NCBI RefSeq assembly: GCF_041431135.1 | Contig: NZ_CP107799.1 | Location: forward strand, 868,001-932,000 | From: Streptomyces sp. NBC_00554 | GTDB lineage: Bacteria; Actinomycetota; Actinomycetes; Streptomycetales; Streptomycetaceae | Reading direction: 5' to 3' | Length of the DNA stretch: 64,000 bases | Part shown: in pieces, positions 1 through 8,852 of the stretch | How the letters are laid out: every line of letters starts with the position of its first letter | Numbering within the stretch: position 1 is the stretch's first letter | Made by a program: the position numbers and the translations under genes | The notes under the pieces: generated by a model | Database searches by the model: none | Seen by the model: only the letters and a program-made list of their open reading frames with translations | What the model was told of the DNA's origin: nothing

Positions 1-7
1 GCCGCAT

Positions 8-35
8 TTTTTCCTCTACGTACGTAGAAGAAAAA
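8..35. promoter_or_regulatory. AT-rich operator-like palindrome upstream of amine oxidase gene
   Basis: The core TCTACGTACGTAGA (15-28) is a perfect palindrome. It extends on both sides into T-rich and A-rich arms, giving a 28-bp inverted repeat with a single mismatched pair. It lies 26 bp before the amine oxidase start, in a stretch far richer in A+T than its surroundings, so it is probably a repressor site. The cognate regulator is not known; the TetR gene at 3939-4526 is one candidate. Confidence 0.6.
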
Positions 36-61
36 CGTCGCGCCCTCACCCTGGAGATTCC

Positions 62-2002
62 ATGAGCGCTCCGTCCCATCCGCTCGACCCGCTCACCCCC
101 GCGGAGATCTCCGCCGCGCGCGAGGTCCTCCTCGCGGCGGGCCTCGTGGCGGACACCACACGGTTCGCCTACCTCGGCCTCGATGAACCGGCCAAGCAGG
201 AACTGCCCGGCCGTGTGCCGGACGCCCGGGCCGACCGCCGTGTGCGGGTCCTGTTGCAGGACACGGCCGGCGCGCCCGCCCATGACGTGGTCGTGTCGCT
301 CTCCCGTACGTCGGTGGAGAGCGACCGCATCCTGGACCCGGTCACCGATGGACAACTCCCGGTTCTGGACGAGGAGTTCGGACTGGTCGAGGAGATCCTC
401 GCCGGGGACTTGCGGTGGCTCGCCGCACTCAAGGCCCGGGATCTGGACGTGGCCCGGGTGCGGGTCGCTCCGCTGTCCGCAGGGGTGTACGCGGAGGAGT
501 ACCCGCAGGAGTCCGGGCGCCGCATCCTGCGCGGGCTCGCCTTCGTCCAGGAACACGCCAAGGACCACGCCTGGGCCCACCCGGTCGACGGCCTCGTCGC
601 CTATGTGGACGTCATCGGCCGCACCGTCGACCAGGTCATCGACCTCGGCCCCGTCGCCGTCCCCGCCGAATCCGGCAACTTCGACGACCCCGCCGTCACC
701 GGCCCGCTCCGCACCACCCAGAAGCCCCTGGAGATCACCCAGCCCGAGGGCCCCAGCTTCACCCTGGACGGCAGTCTGCTGCGCTGGGAGAACTGGTCGC
801 TGCGGATCGGCTTCGACGCCCGCGAGGGCCTGACCCTCCATCAGATCGCCTTCACCGACCGGGACAAGGGGCAGGAGCGCCCCCTCATCCACCGCGCGTC
901 GATCGCCGAGATGGTCGTCCCGTACGCCGACCCCTCCCCCGTACGGTCCTGGCAGAACTACTTCGACACCGGCGAGTACTTGATCGGCCGCTACGCCAAC
1001 TCCCTTGAGCTGGGCTGCGACTGCCTCGGCGACATCACGTACATGGACGCCGTCATCGCCGACGAGTCGGGTGCCCCGCAGACCCTGACCAACGCGATCT
1101 GCCTGCACGAGGAGGACTACGGCATCCTCTGGAAGCACACCGACCTCTGGGCAGGCTCCGCCGAGACGCGCCGCCAGCGCCGCATGGTGCTCTCCTTCTT
1201 CACCACCGTCGGCAACTACGACTACGGCTTCTACTGGTACCTCTACCTCGACGGCACCATCGAGTTCGAGGCCAAGGCCACCGGCGTCGTCTTCACCTCC
1301 GCCCACCCCGGCGGCGACCACCCGTACGCCACCGAGATCGCGCCGGGCCTCGGAGCGCCGTACCACCAACACCTGTTCTGCGCGCGCCTGGACATGACAC
1401 TCGACGGGACCGCGAACCGCGTCGAGGAAGTGGACGCCGCCCGCGTGCCGATCGGTCCCGACAACCCGCGCGGCAACGCCTTCACCACCCGCCGCACCCC
1501 GCTGACCAGGGAGAGCGAGGCGCAACGCACCGCGGACGCGTCCGTGGACCGGGTCTGGCACATCTCCAACCCCGACTCGCTCAACCGCCTTGGCCATCCG
1601 GTCGGTTACGCCCTGTTGCCCGAGGGCAAGCCCGCCCTCCTCGCCGACCCGGCCTCCTCCATCGCCGCGCGCGCAGCCTTCGCCACCAAGCACCTGTGGG
1701 TCACCCGTTACGACCCCGCCGAGCGCTACCCGGCCGGTGACTTCGTCAACCAGCATCCGGGTGGCGCCGGGCTGCCCGCCTACACGGCCGCCGACCGTGA
1801 CATCGACGGCCAGGACATCGTCCTCTGGCACACCTTCGGCCTCACCCATGCCCCGCGCCCCGAGGACTGGCCGATCATGCCCGTCGACTACACCGGCTTC
1901 AAGCTCAAGCCGGTCGGCTTCTTCGACCGCAACCCCACGCTCGACGTGCCGCCCAACGCCTCTGCCCACACCGCCTGTTCCACGGGAAGCTGCCATGACT
2001 GA
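62..2002 (+). CDS. Copper-containing primary-amine oxidase
   Basis: A 646-residue protein of normal length for the family. It would oxidise primary amines to aldehydes, releasing ammonia and hydrogen peroxide. The N-Y-D-Y motif at about residues 385-388 holds the tyrosine (Tyr386) that matures into topaquinone. Asp302 in the YFDTGEY stretch fits the catalytic base. His435 and His437 (HQH) and His596 fit the three copper ligands. No signal peptide is visible, so the enzyme is probably cytoplasmic. A GGAG ribosome site sits 5 bases before the ATG. The stop codon overlaps the start of the following amino acid/amine permease gene, which indicates translational coupling and a shared amine-utilisation role. 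The substrate cannot be read from the sequence. Confidence 0.95.
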   Translation: MSAPSHPLDPLTPAEISAAREVLLAAGLVADTTRFAYLGLDEPAKQELPGRVPDARADRRVRVLLQDTAGAPAHDVVVSLSRTSVESDRILDPVTDGQLPVLDEEFGLVEEILAGDLRWLAALKARDLDVARVRVAPLSAGVYAEEYPQESGRRILRGLAFVQEHAKDHAWAHPVDGLVAYVDVIGRTVDQVIDLGPVAVPAESGNFDDPAVTGPLRTTQKPLEITQPEGPSFTLDGSLLRWENWSLRIGFDAREGLTLHQIAFTDRDKGQERPLIHRASIAEMVVPYADPSPVRSWQNYFDTGEYLIGRYANSLELGCDCLGDITYMDAVIADESGAPQTLTNAICLHEEDYGILWKHTDLWAGSAETRRQRRMVLSFFTTVGNYDYGFYWYLYLDGTIEFEAKATGVVFTSAHPGGDHPYATEIAPGLGAPYHQHLFCARLDMTLDGTANRVEEVDAARVPIGPDNPRGNAFTTRRTPLTRESEAQRTADASVDRVWHISNPDSLNRLGHPVGYALLPEGKPALLADPASSIAARAAFATKHLWVTRYDPAERYPAGDFVNQHPGGAGLPAYTAADRDIDGQDIVLWHTFGLTHAPRPEDWPIMPVDYTGFKLKPVGFFDRNPTLDVPPNASAHTACSTGSCHD

Positions 2003-3413
2003 GCAGACACGGCAGGCGCCCGCCGACGCCGCCGACATCGCTCCCCCGTCCGGTCTGCGCGGGTCGGTCGGGGTCGCCGGGATCGTCTTCCTCGTGGTCG
2101 CCGCGGCGGCCCCGCTCACCGCGATCGGCGGCGCGCTGCCGGTGATGTTCGCCATCGGCAACGGCCCCGGCGTACCCGCCGCCTATCTGGTCGTCGCGGT
2201 CGTCCTGCTGCTGTTCAGCGTCGGCTACGCGGCCATGAGCAGGCACGTCGTGGACACGGGGGCCTTCTACGCGTACGTCACCTCGGGCCTGGGCCGGATC
2301 ACCGGTTCGGGTGCCGCAAGCCTGGCCCTGCTGACGTACACCGCGATCCAGGCCGGCATCTACGGGCTGGCCGGTGCCACCCTGAACAGCCTGGTCACCG
2401 GCTACGGCGGGCCCGATGTGCCCTGGTGGCTCTGGAGCGGGCTGCTCCTGCTGCTCGTCGCGCTGCTCGGTTACCGCAACATCGACGTCGGCACAAAGGT
2501 GCTGGCGGTGCTGCTCGTCCTCGAAGTCGGCATCGTCGCCGTGGTCGTGGTGGCGATCCTTGCCCAGGGCGGCGCGGACGGGATCGACGTCACCTCCTTC
2601 ACCCCGAGCGCCTTCACCTCGGGCTCCCCCGGCATCGGCGTGATGTTCGCCGTGGCCTCCTTCGTCGGCTTCGAGGCGACCGCCATCTACGGCGAGGAGG
2701 CCCGCGACCCGAAGCGCAGCGTGCCGCGCGCCACCTATCTCGCGGTCACTCTGATCGGCGTCTTCTACGCCCTCGCCAGCTGGGCGTTCGTGCTGGCCGT
2801 CGGCAGCGACAAGGTGCAGGAGGCGGCGGGCAAGGACCCGGCGGGGCTCGTCTTCGCGGTCGCGGACCAGTACGTAGGAGGTGCGGCCTCCGACCTGATG
2901 CAGATCCTGCTGGTCACCAGCCTGTTCGCGGCGCTGCTCGCCTTCCACAACGCCATCGCCCGCTATCTGCTCTCACTGGGGCGGCAGAACAGCGCGCCCG
3001 CCGTGCTCGGACGCGTCCACGAACGGCACGGGTCGCCGCATGTGGGCTCGCTGGCGCAGAGCGCCTCCGCCGTGGTGCTGGTCGCGGCCTTCGCCGTGGC
3101 CGGGGCCGATCCGGTTCTCGAGCTGTTCACGTGGATGAGCGGACTGGCCACGCTCGGGGTGCTGGTCCTGATGATCCTGGTGGGCGTCGCCGTTGCGGCC
3201 TACTTCGCCCGTACCGGAGTGGACCGCCGGCTGTGGCACACCAGGGTCGCGCCGGTGCTCGGCACTGTCGGCCTGTTCGCCGTGCTGTGGCTGGTGCTGG
3301 ACAACTTCACCACGCTGATCGGCGGTTCGGCCTGGCTGGCCCGCGCCTTCGAGGCGCTGGTCGTGCTCGCCTTCGCGGCCGGCGCTGCGTCCGCGGTACA
3401 CCGTCGTGCGTGA
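1995..3413 (+). CDS. APC-family amino acid/amine permease
   Basis: A 472-residue membrane protein with about 12 hydrophobic segments and the [22 protein letters not shown] first helix typical of the APC superfamily. The '[25 protein letters not shown]' region around residues 220-245 is the conserved APC loop. The ATG chosen at 1995 overlaps the amine oxidase stop by 8 bases; a longer upstream reading frame exists but lies inside the oxidase gene. It likely imports the amine consumed by the oxidase, or an amino acid such as ethanolamine-like or polyamine compounds; specificity is inferred from context only. Confidence 0.9.
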   Translation: MTEQTRQAPADAADIAPPSGLRGSVGVAGIVFLVVAAAAPLTAIGGALPVMFAIGNGPGVPAAYLVVAVVLLLFSVGYAAMSRHVVDTGAFYAYVTSGLGRITGSGAASLALLTYTAIQAGIYGLAGATLNSLVTGYGGPDVPWWLWSGLLLLLVALLGYRNIDVGTKVLAVLLVLEVGIVAVVVVAILAQGGADGIDVTSFTPSAFTSGSPGIGVMFAVASFVGFEATAIYGEEARDPKRSVPRATYLAVTLIGVFYALASWAFVLAVGSDKVQEAAGKDPAGLVFAVADQYVGGAASDLMQILLVTSLFAALLAFHNAIARYLLSLGRQNSAPAVLGRVHERHGSPHVGSLAQSASAVVLVAAFAVAGADPVLELFTWMSGLATLGVLVLMILVGVAVAAYFARTGVDRRLWHTRVAPVLGTVGLFAVLWLVLDNFTTLIGGSAWLARAFEALVVLAFAAGAASAVHRRA

Positions 3414-3870
3414 ACTGCTGTGGGTGACCGGTCTGGCAGGCGCGGTGCTGTGCCTGGCCGGTCACCTGCCCGGCCCGGTGCGGCGATGGGGACCGCACGC
3501 GGTCGCGGCGGCCGCCATGACGGCGGCGGCCCCGGGTGCGGGTTCGCAGGAGCTGCTGCTCGCTTCGGCCGCCACCGCCGCGGCCTGCGCGTGGAGCGCC
3601 CTCACCGGGTGCGCGAGGCGAAGCGCCGACCTCGCCGTGATGACCGTACTGACTGCGGCGATGGTGCCTGCCCACCTACATGCCTCAGGTCCTTGGCTGC
3701 CCGTGTTCTTCCTGGCGTGCTGGGCCGTCGTCAGGTCCGGGACGGCGCTGTTCCGGCGGGTCTGGCTCAACTCCCCAGCGCGGCAAGGCCATTCGAGCAC
3801 CCGGACCGTACTGCTCGGCGAGACCGGCGGTCTGCTGATGATCGCGGGTATGGCCGGGATGTTCGGCTGA
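3406..3870 (+). CDS. Small membrane protein of unknown function
   Basis: A 154-residue protein starting at a GTG that overlaps the end of the permease gene by 8 bases, so it is co-translated with it. About four hydrophobic segments are visible (residues 5-20, 30-60, 75-95, 100-115 and a last one near the C terminus). I recognise no family. Its position as third gene of the amine oxidase operon suggests an accessory role in amine transport or metabolism, but nothing in the sequence shows this. Confidence 0.75.
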   Translation: MRELLWVTGLAGAVLCLAGHLPGPVRRWGPHAVAAAAMTAAAPGAGSQELLLASAATAAACAWSALTGCARRSADLAVMTVLTAAMVPAHLHASGPWLPVFFLACWAVVRSGTALFRRVWLNSPARQGHSSTRTVLLGETGGLLMIAGMAGMFG

Positions 3871-3938
3871 CTTCGAGCTTTGGCTAAGGTCGGTCACGGC
3901 GGAGCTCCAGCCCGTAGCGCCCGAGAACGAGGACAGGC

Positions 3939-4526
3939 ATGCCGAAGATCGTCGACCATCAGGAGCGGCGTCGGCAGATCGTCGAAGCGGTGTGGGCCCT
4001 GATCGCACGCCGTGGACTGGACGCCGTCACCATGCGGGACCTGGCCGCCGAGGCCGGGTACTCCAACGGCGCGCTCGCCCCCTACTTCCGCAACAAGGAC
4101 GAGATCCTCCAGGCCGCGTTCACCTACGCGTTCGAGAGCACCAACTCCCGGGCCGAGGAGGCCATCGCGGGCGCGAGCGGCCTGGCGGCACTGCGCGGGC
4201 TCTGCCTGGAGATCATGCCGCTGGACGAGGTACGGGTCATGGAGGCCCGCGTGGTCATCGCCTTCTGGGACCGCGCGGTCCACGACGAGCGCATGACCGC
4301 GGTGCACGAGCACGCCATGGACCTGTGGCGCGAGCAGATGTACACCTACCTCCGGCAGGCTCGCGCGGCCGGCGAAGTCACCACCACGACCCCCGACGAA
4401 CGCGTCGTCGACACCCTGCTCGCCACCCTCATGGGTTTCCAGATCAACGCGCTGCTCGCACCGCACACCACCGGCGCCCAGCGCCAGGAAGCCGTCCTCG
4501 AAGGGCTCCTGGACTCGCTCCGGTGA
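3939..4526 (+). CDS. TetR-family regulator, BetI-like
   Basis: A 195-residue regulator. The N-terminal helix-turn-helix covers about residues 10-55 (…AVTMRDLAAEAGYSNGALAPYFRNKDEIL). The C-terminal half has the BetI-like pattern with 'RVMEARVVIAFWDRAV' near residues 95-110. It follows the amine oxidase/permease operon by 68 bp with its own GAGGAC ribosome site, so it may control that operon, possibly through the palindrome at 8-35. It is tail-to-tail with the quinone oxidoreductase gene with no spacing. Confidence 0.9.
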   Translation: MPKIVDHQERRRQIVEAVWALIARRGLDAVTMRDLAAEAGYSNGALAPYFRNKDEILQAAFTYAFESTNSRAEEAIAGASGLAALRGLCLEIMPLDEVRVMEARVVIAFWDRAVHDERMTAVHEHAMDLWREQMYTYLRQARAAGEVTTTTPDERVVDTLLATLMGFQINALLAPHTTGAQRQEAVLEGLLDSLR

Positions 4527-5525
4527 TCAGCTCTCCGCCACCGCGAGCACGATCTTGCCCCGGTTGTCGCGCTGTTCCAGCCGCTCATGCGCTGCGCGAG
4601 CGCCCTCCAGCGGGAACACGGTCTCCACGGGTACGCGGTACGTGCCCGCCGCGACCCGCTCGGCCAGTTCCCGCAGGTCCGCGCGAGGGTCGTAGCCGTG
4701 GATCTGCAGGTTGGTGAGCTGGAAGCCGAGGACGGACGCGTTCTTCGGGTAGAAGTCGCGGGTGTCGACGGTGCTCGGCTCCAGCGCGACGTTGGCGAGG
4801 GCGACGACCCGCCCGCCGTGTCCGATCTCGCGCAGGCTCCGCCCGAAGGCACGGCCGCCGACGGTGTCCAGGACGACGTCCGCGCCCCGTCCGCCGGTCA
4901 GTCGCAGCACCTCGTCGACCTCCGCGTCATCGGGGTGCGCCGAGGTGTCGACGGTGGAGCCGGCGCCGAACTCGGCGGCCCAGGCGGTCTTCTCCGGTGA
5001 ACCGGCGATCGCGATGACGTGCGCGCCCGCCTCGGCCGCGATCTGTACGGCCGCGCTGCCGACCCCGCTCGCGGCGGCCTTCACCACCACGGTGTCGTCC
5101 TTGGTGACCCGGGCCAGCCGGCGCAGGCAGTACCAGGCGGAGAGCCAGGCGACGGGCAGGGTGGCGGCCTCCGTCAGCTCCACGCCGTCCGGCAGAACGG
5201 TCACCCGCTCGGCGGGTACGACGGCCAACTCGGCGTAAAAGCCCGGTGAGTCCACGCCGTCCAGGGCCATGACCCGCTGCCCGACGGCGATGCCGGTCAC
5301 GCCCTCCCCCACCGCGGCGACGGTTCCGGCCGCCTCCACGCCCGGGATAAGCGGCGGGCGACCGGCCCGGTGGTAGACCCCGGCGCGGACGAGGGCGTCC
5401 ACCCGGTTCACTCCCGCCGCGACGACCCGCACCAGCACCTGGCCGGGCGCTGCGACCGGGTCCGGCATCTCCACCGGCACCAGCACCTCGGGCCCGCCGA
5501 ACTCGTCGATCCGCACCGCACGCAT
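4527..5525 (-). CDS. Zinc-independent quinone oxidoreductase (MDR family)
   Basis: A 332-residue NADPH:quinone reductase-like enzyme of the medium-chain dehydrogenase/reductase superfamily. It has an N-terminal GroES-like domain (MRAVRIDEFGG…) and a Rossmann domain with the AASGVGSAAVQIA nucleotide-binding motif near residues 140-155. The alcohol-dehydrogenase zinc ligands are missing. I place the start at the ATG at 5525 because the family begins at that point; an upstream in-frame start would add 10 residues. It is divergent from a CGNR-family regulator, with twin operators and a recognisable promoter between them, so it is probably that regulator's target. Confidence 0.9.
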   Translation of the reverse strand: MRAVRIDEFGGPEVLVPVEMPDPVAAPGQVLVRVVAAGVNRVDALVRAGVYHRAGRPPLIPGVEAAGTVAAVGEGVTGIAVGQRVMALDGVDSPGFYAELAVVPAERVTVLPDGVELTEAATLPVAWLSAWYCLRRLARVTKDDTVVVKAAASGVGSAAVQIAAEAGAHVIAIAGSPEKTAWAAEFGAGSTVDTSAHPDDAEVDEVLRLTGGRGADVVLDTVGGRAFGRSLREIGHGGRVVALANVALEPSTVDTRDFYPKNASVLGFQLTNLQIHGYDPRADLRELAERVAAGTYRVPVETVFPLEGARAAHERLEQRDNRGKIVLAVAES

Positions 5526-5589
5526 CTCAGTACCTGCTCTCTCGGGAGGACACACCGGAGCACCGCGGCGACCTCAAAAGCCGAAGCAG

Positions 5590-5640
5590 TGACACCGGTT
5601 GAACTGGTGTCACCTTGCGACACCCCATGAACCGGTGTCA
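5590..5640. promoter_or_regulatory. Tandem twin operator GACACC-N9-GGTGTC (two copies)
   Basis: Two copies of the same inverted repeat lie between the divergent quinone reductase and CGNR genes. Copy 1 has arms at 5591-5596 and 5606-5611; copy 2 has arms at 5619-5624 and 5634-5639. Both have exactly a 9-base spacer, and the copies are offset by 28 bp. Copy 1 overlaps the -10 and copy 2 the -35 of the quinone reductase promoter, the arrangement expected for a cooperative repressor. The likely binder is the adjacent CGNR protein. Confidence 0.75.
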
Positions 5641-5641
5641 A
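5612..5641 (-). promoter_or_regulatory. Candidate promoter of the quinone reductase gene
   Basis: Read on the minus strand, TTGACA (5641-5636) is a perfect -35. It is followed after 18 bases by CAAGGT (5617-5612), which keeps the conserved A and T of a -10. Both elements are inside the twin operators. On the plus strand a possible -10 TAGACT (5646-5651) is only 6 bases from the CGNR gene start, suggesting a leaderless message. Confidence 0.5.
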
Positions 5642-5657
5642 GGGATAGACTCGGGCC

Positions 5658-6293
5658 ATGCCCCGCGTACCTGCTCCCCCTCCACCGGACGCCACCGACC
5701 CGGCGCCGGTGTTCCCCTTCATCGGCGGACGCCCCTGTCTGAACTTCGTGGCCACGCTCGGCAAACGGCACGGCGACACCCCCCTCGAACGGCTCCCCGA
5801 CCCCGCCGCCCTCGCCCGCTGGATCGGCGAGGCGGGCCTGCACGCCGGGGACGACGACGAGCCGGTGCACATCACCGCCGACGACCTCTCCCACGCCCGC
5901 ACACTGCGCGAGGCCCTCTACCGGCTCGTACGCGCCTCGATGGACGGTCGGGCTCCGGACCCCGCCGATGTCGCTCAGGTCAACGAAGCGGCGGCCCTCC
6001 CCGACCTCGCCCCCCAGCTCGCCGAGCCGCACGGCGGCTCCTTGCCGCCCCTGTACTGGAAGGCCGACCACCCCGGGCCCGCGGCCCTCGCGACCGTGGC
6101 CCGGGATGCCGTGCTGCTGGTCGGCGGCCCCCTTCTGGCCAGAGTCAAGAAGTGCGAGAACCCCGACTGCTCCCTGCTGTTCCTGGACGACTCCCAGGCC
6201 CGCCGCCGCCGCTGGTGCTCCATGGACCGCTGTGGCAATCTCGCAAAGGTGGCCGGTTACCGGTCCCGCAGCCGGGCCGCCTCCACTCGCTGA
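5658..6293 (+). CDS. CGNR zinc-finger transcriptional regulator
   Basis: A 211-residue protein. The N-terminal part matches the ABATE-type stress domain (begins 'FPFIGGRPCLNFVATLGKR' near residue 20). The C-terminal CGNR zinc finger is at about residues 165-205, with cysteines in 'KKCENPDCSLLFLD' and 'RWCSMDRCGNLAKV', ending in an RSR-type basic tail. Such proteins are DNA-binding regulators in actinobacteria. It is divergent from the quinone reductase with two perfect operator copies between, so autoregulation and repression of that enzyme is the simplest reading. No clear ribosome site is visible, consistent with a leaderless transcript. Confidence 0.9.
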   Translation: MPRVPAPPPPDATDPAPVFPFIGGRPCLNFVATLGKRHGDTPLERLPDPAALARWIGEAGLHAGDDDEPVHITADDLSHARTLREALYRLVRASMDGRAPDPADVAQVNEAAALPDLAPQLAEPHGGSLPPLYWKADHPGPAALATVARDAVLLVGGPLLARVKKCENPDCSLLFLDDSQARRRRWCSMDRCGNLAKVAGYRSRSRAASTR

Positions 6294-6344
6294 AGGTTCA
6301 CCCCGTTACGTTCGATGCACCTATGGAACGGGAAAGGCCCAAGG

Positions 6345-7613
6345 GTGCGAGAGGAACGCAGGGAGGACCGTGGTGAGTGGGCGACATCCGTCGCCCAGCT
6401 CGTCAAGCGCCGACGGGAACCCGTCGTCGTCCAGGCACTGCGGTCGGCGGCCGCCGCCACGATCGCGTACGTCGTCGCCCTGCACCTCAGCCCCGAGCCC
6501 GCACCGCTCACCGCACCCCTGACGGCCCTGCTCGTCGTACAGGTCACTCTGTACGCCACGATCACCACCGGCGTCCGGCGCGTGAACTCCGTGGTGGCCG
6601 GGGTCGTCGTCGCCATCATTTTCAGCAGTCTGGTGGGTCTGACCTGGTGGAGTCTGGCCCTGCTGATCGTCGCCTCACTGGCCGTGGGGCATCTCGTACG
6701 GGTCAGTGAGTTCGTTCCCGAAGTGGCGATCAGCGCCATGCTGGTCCTCGGCGTCACCAGGGTGGGCGACATCGCGTGGGCCCGGGTGCTGGAAACGCTG
6801 ATCGGGGCGGTCGTGGGGCTCGCCTGCAATCTCGTGCTGGCGCCTCCGGTGTGGGTCGGCGTGGCCGGGGAGTCCATCGAGGATCTGGCGCGCCGGATGC
6901 GGCAGTTGATGCTGCGGATCGGCGAGGAGGCCGCGGGCCGCACCCCCGCCTCGCTGGCGGCCGCACGGCTGCACGAGGCGCGCCGTCTCGACCACGACAT
7001 CGTCGAGGTGGACGCGGCGCTGCGGCAGGCCGAGGACAGCCTGAAGCTCAATCCGCGCGTGCGCGAGGGGCTGCTGCACCGGGTCGTGCTGCGGACCGGC
7101 CTCGACACGCTGGAGATCTGCACGGTCGTCCTGCGCGTGCTCGCGCGCAGCCTCACCGATCTCGCCAAGGAACGTGAACCCGAGCCTCTGTTCGAGCCGC
7201 AGGCGGGGGCCGCCCTTGAGCAGCTGCTGTCCGAGGTCGCCGACGCCATCGTCAGTTTCGCCGTCCTGGTGACCACGGATGTGAGCCACAGTGCGGAGTC
7301 GGCGGAGGAGCGGCTCGCCGCTGAGCTCACCACCGCGGCCGCCACCCGGGACAAGCTGGCACAGCTGTTCCTCGAAGGGGTCCAGCGCGATGCCAGCCAC
7401 TGGCAGCTGCACGGTGCGGTGCTGTCCGAGGTCAACCGCATGCTCGACGAGCTCGACACGGAGCACCGCTCCCGACGGCTTCTGGAGGAACTGGACCGCT
7501 GTACACGCGAGCAGCGCGAGCGCTGGCCGCGCCTCACGCGCCTGCGCGCAAATGTGCGCAGGCTGCGGATGCCGCGCCGGAACCGACGCCCTGCCTCCCG
7601 TCGTTCTATGTGA
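6345..7613 (+). CDS. FUSC/aromatic-acid-exporter-like membrane protein
   Basis: About 422 residues. The N-terminal third has five to six hydrophobic segments (about residues 20-155, 'AAATIAYVVALHL', 'LTALLVVQVTLYATI', 'VVAGVVVAIIF'). The rest is a long soluble, helical, charged region. This is the layout of small FUSC/ArAE-type proteins in Streptomyces. The start is uncertain: GTG at 6345 has a GGAAAGG ribosome site 7 bases upstream, while ATG at 6315 has none. Its substrate is unknown. The gene stands alone between the CGNR regulator and a conserved hypothetical gene. Confidence 0.8.
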   Translation: MREERREDRGEWATSVAQLVKRRREPVVVQALRSAAAATIAYVVALHLSPEPAPLTAPLTALLVVQVTLYATITTGVRRVNSVVAGVVVAIIFSSLVGLTWWSLALLIVASLAVGHLVRVSEFVPEVAISAMLVLGVTRVGDIAWARVLETLIGAVVGLACNLVLAPPVWVGVAGESIEDLARRMRQLMLRIGEEAAGRTPASLAAARLHEARRLDHDIVEVDAALRQAEDSLKLNPRVREGLLHRVVLRTGLDTLEICTVVLRVLARSLTDLAKEREPEPLFEPQAGAALEQLLSEVADAIVSFAVLVTTDVSHSAESAEERLAAELTTAAATRDKLAQLFLEGVQRDASHWQLHGAVLSEVNRMLDELDTEHRSRRLLEELDRCTREQRERWPRLTRLRANVRRLRMPRRNRRPASRRSM

Positions 7614-7621
7614 GGAAGCTG

Positions 7622-7672
7622 CACGAGGACGCTTCACGGACACGCCTCACAGGCACGCCTCACGAGGACGCT
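7622..7672. repeat. Short direct repeats in intergenic space
   Basis: CACGAGGACGCT occurs at 7622-7633 and 7661-7672, and CACGCCTCAC at 7641-7650 and 7654-7663. They fill most of the 84-bp gap between the FUSC-like gene and the next gene. They may be a local duplication remnant or a binding region. Confidence 0.5.
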
Positions 7673-7697
7673 GCACAACGACGAGGGGAGCGGTCGG

Positions 7698-8738
7698 ATG
7701 ACCGACAGCACCGTGCGGATCGACGGGAACACGCTGCGACTTCCGGGCGAGGTGCGGGTGCGGTTCATCCGGACCCTGCGCCTGCCCGAGACGGGCACGC
7801 ACGCGCTGCCTCCGGGGCTCGGCGAGTTCCCGGTACGCCGTGTCGAGGACTACGCGGACACGGTGCCCGCCGAATGGCGGGCGCGCGGCGGTGTGATGCT
7901 GCCGGTGTATCTGCGCGAGGCGATGTGGCTGAGTTTCGGGGGCACGGCGGAACCGGCCGCGCTACAGGTCGGCGTGGGCAAAGTGTGCGCGGTCTCGGGC
8001 AAGCCGTGGAGTTCCCGGCTGAGCCGGAACCCGCAGAACTACGTGGTTCTGCCGCGCCAGCCGTGGCTCGACGGCATCAACTCCGGCAAGGGGACCGTCC
8101 GCCAGTTCGTGGCGGTGCCGCTCGGCCTGGGCGCCACCGTCGAGGGCCAGGTCACCGGCGAGGAGGTGTGGGGCGGCGTACAACTGCAGTCGTTCCCGCT
8201 GCGCGACGAGGAGCTGGGCGCCTGGCGTGAGGCTCAGCGCCGCATCGCCGCGACGCGCAGGGAGATGACGGTCGGGGGCTATGGCGGCGCGTTCCCGATG
8301 GCCGCACAGGCCGCTCCGGCCCCCGCCGCCGCGCCCGGCGGTCGCGCGAGGAGCGCCCCGGCGATGGGTCTGGGCGTCGGCGGCTCGATGCGCCAGGAGG
8401 TCTACCGGGACGACCGGCCGCTCAAGGCCTGGTCCGAGGAGCCCGCCGGGCGGGTGTTCGTGCACCTGGTGACGCCTCCGGAATGGCGCCGCATCACCGG
8501 CGAGGCGCCCCCGCCGTCCCCCGTGGACCGCGCGGCTTACACCAAGGCGGGGCTCCCGTGGTTCGACTACTACGACCAGGACGCCACGGACCTCGCCCCC
8601 ACGGACACGCTGGGCTCGGTGCAACCGGTCGGCGACTGGCTCGGCGACGACCACGAGCCCTGGCAGGAGCCCTCTCCCCACCAGGTGAAGCCGCTCGGCG
8701 ACGCGCCGGGCAAGCCGGTCGAGGACGGTGACTGGTAA
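7698..8738 (+). CDS. Conserved hypothetical protein
   Basis: A 346-residue soluble protein without signal peptide or membrane segments. An N-terminal region (residues 1-190, rich in short beta-strand-like stretches: 'VRVRFIRTLRLPETGTHALPPGLGEFPVRRVEDYA') is joined by an Ala/Pro/Gly-rich linker (about 195-225) to a C-terminal acidic part ('GLPWFDYYDQDATDLAPTDTL', about 280-300). I recognise the type as conserved in actinobacteria but not its function. A GAGGGGAG ribosome site supports the ATG. It is followed by the lactonase gene after 114 bp. Confidence 0.75.
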   Translation: MTDSTVRIDGNTLRLPGEVRVRFIRTLRLPETGTHALPPGLGEFPVRRVEDYADTVPAEWRARGGVMLPVYLREAMWLSFGGTAEPAALQVGVGKVCAVSGKPWSSRLSRNPQNYVVLPRQPWLDGINSGKGTVRQFVAVPLGLGATVEGQVTGEEVWGGVQLQSFPLRDEELGAWREAQRRIAATRREMTVGGYGGAFPMAAQAAPAPAAAPGGRARSAPAMGLGVGGSMRQEVYRDDRPLKAWSEEPAGRVFVHLVTPPEWRRITGEAPPPSPVDRAAYTKAGLPWFDYYDQDATDLAPTDTLGSVQPVGDWLGDDHEPWQEPSPHQVKPLGDAPGKPVEDGDW

Positions 8739-8852
8739 CCGACGAAAGATCGTTGCACCCTCCGCAACGCCCGTTGCCCTTCTTGCACTTCGCCGGCGTG
8801 GCAGGCCAAGGTGGCTGTCACGGCTGAGGCAACCGACACCCGAGGTGCAGGC

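Noticed and set aside
62..1008. Alternative plus- and minus-strand open frames inside the amine oxidase gene
   Set aside because: They are Arg/Pro/Ser-rich shadows of the oxidase frame with no motif.
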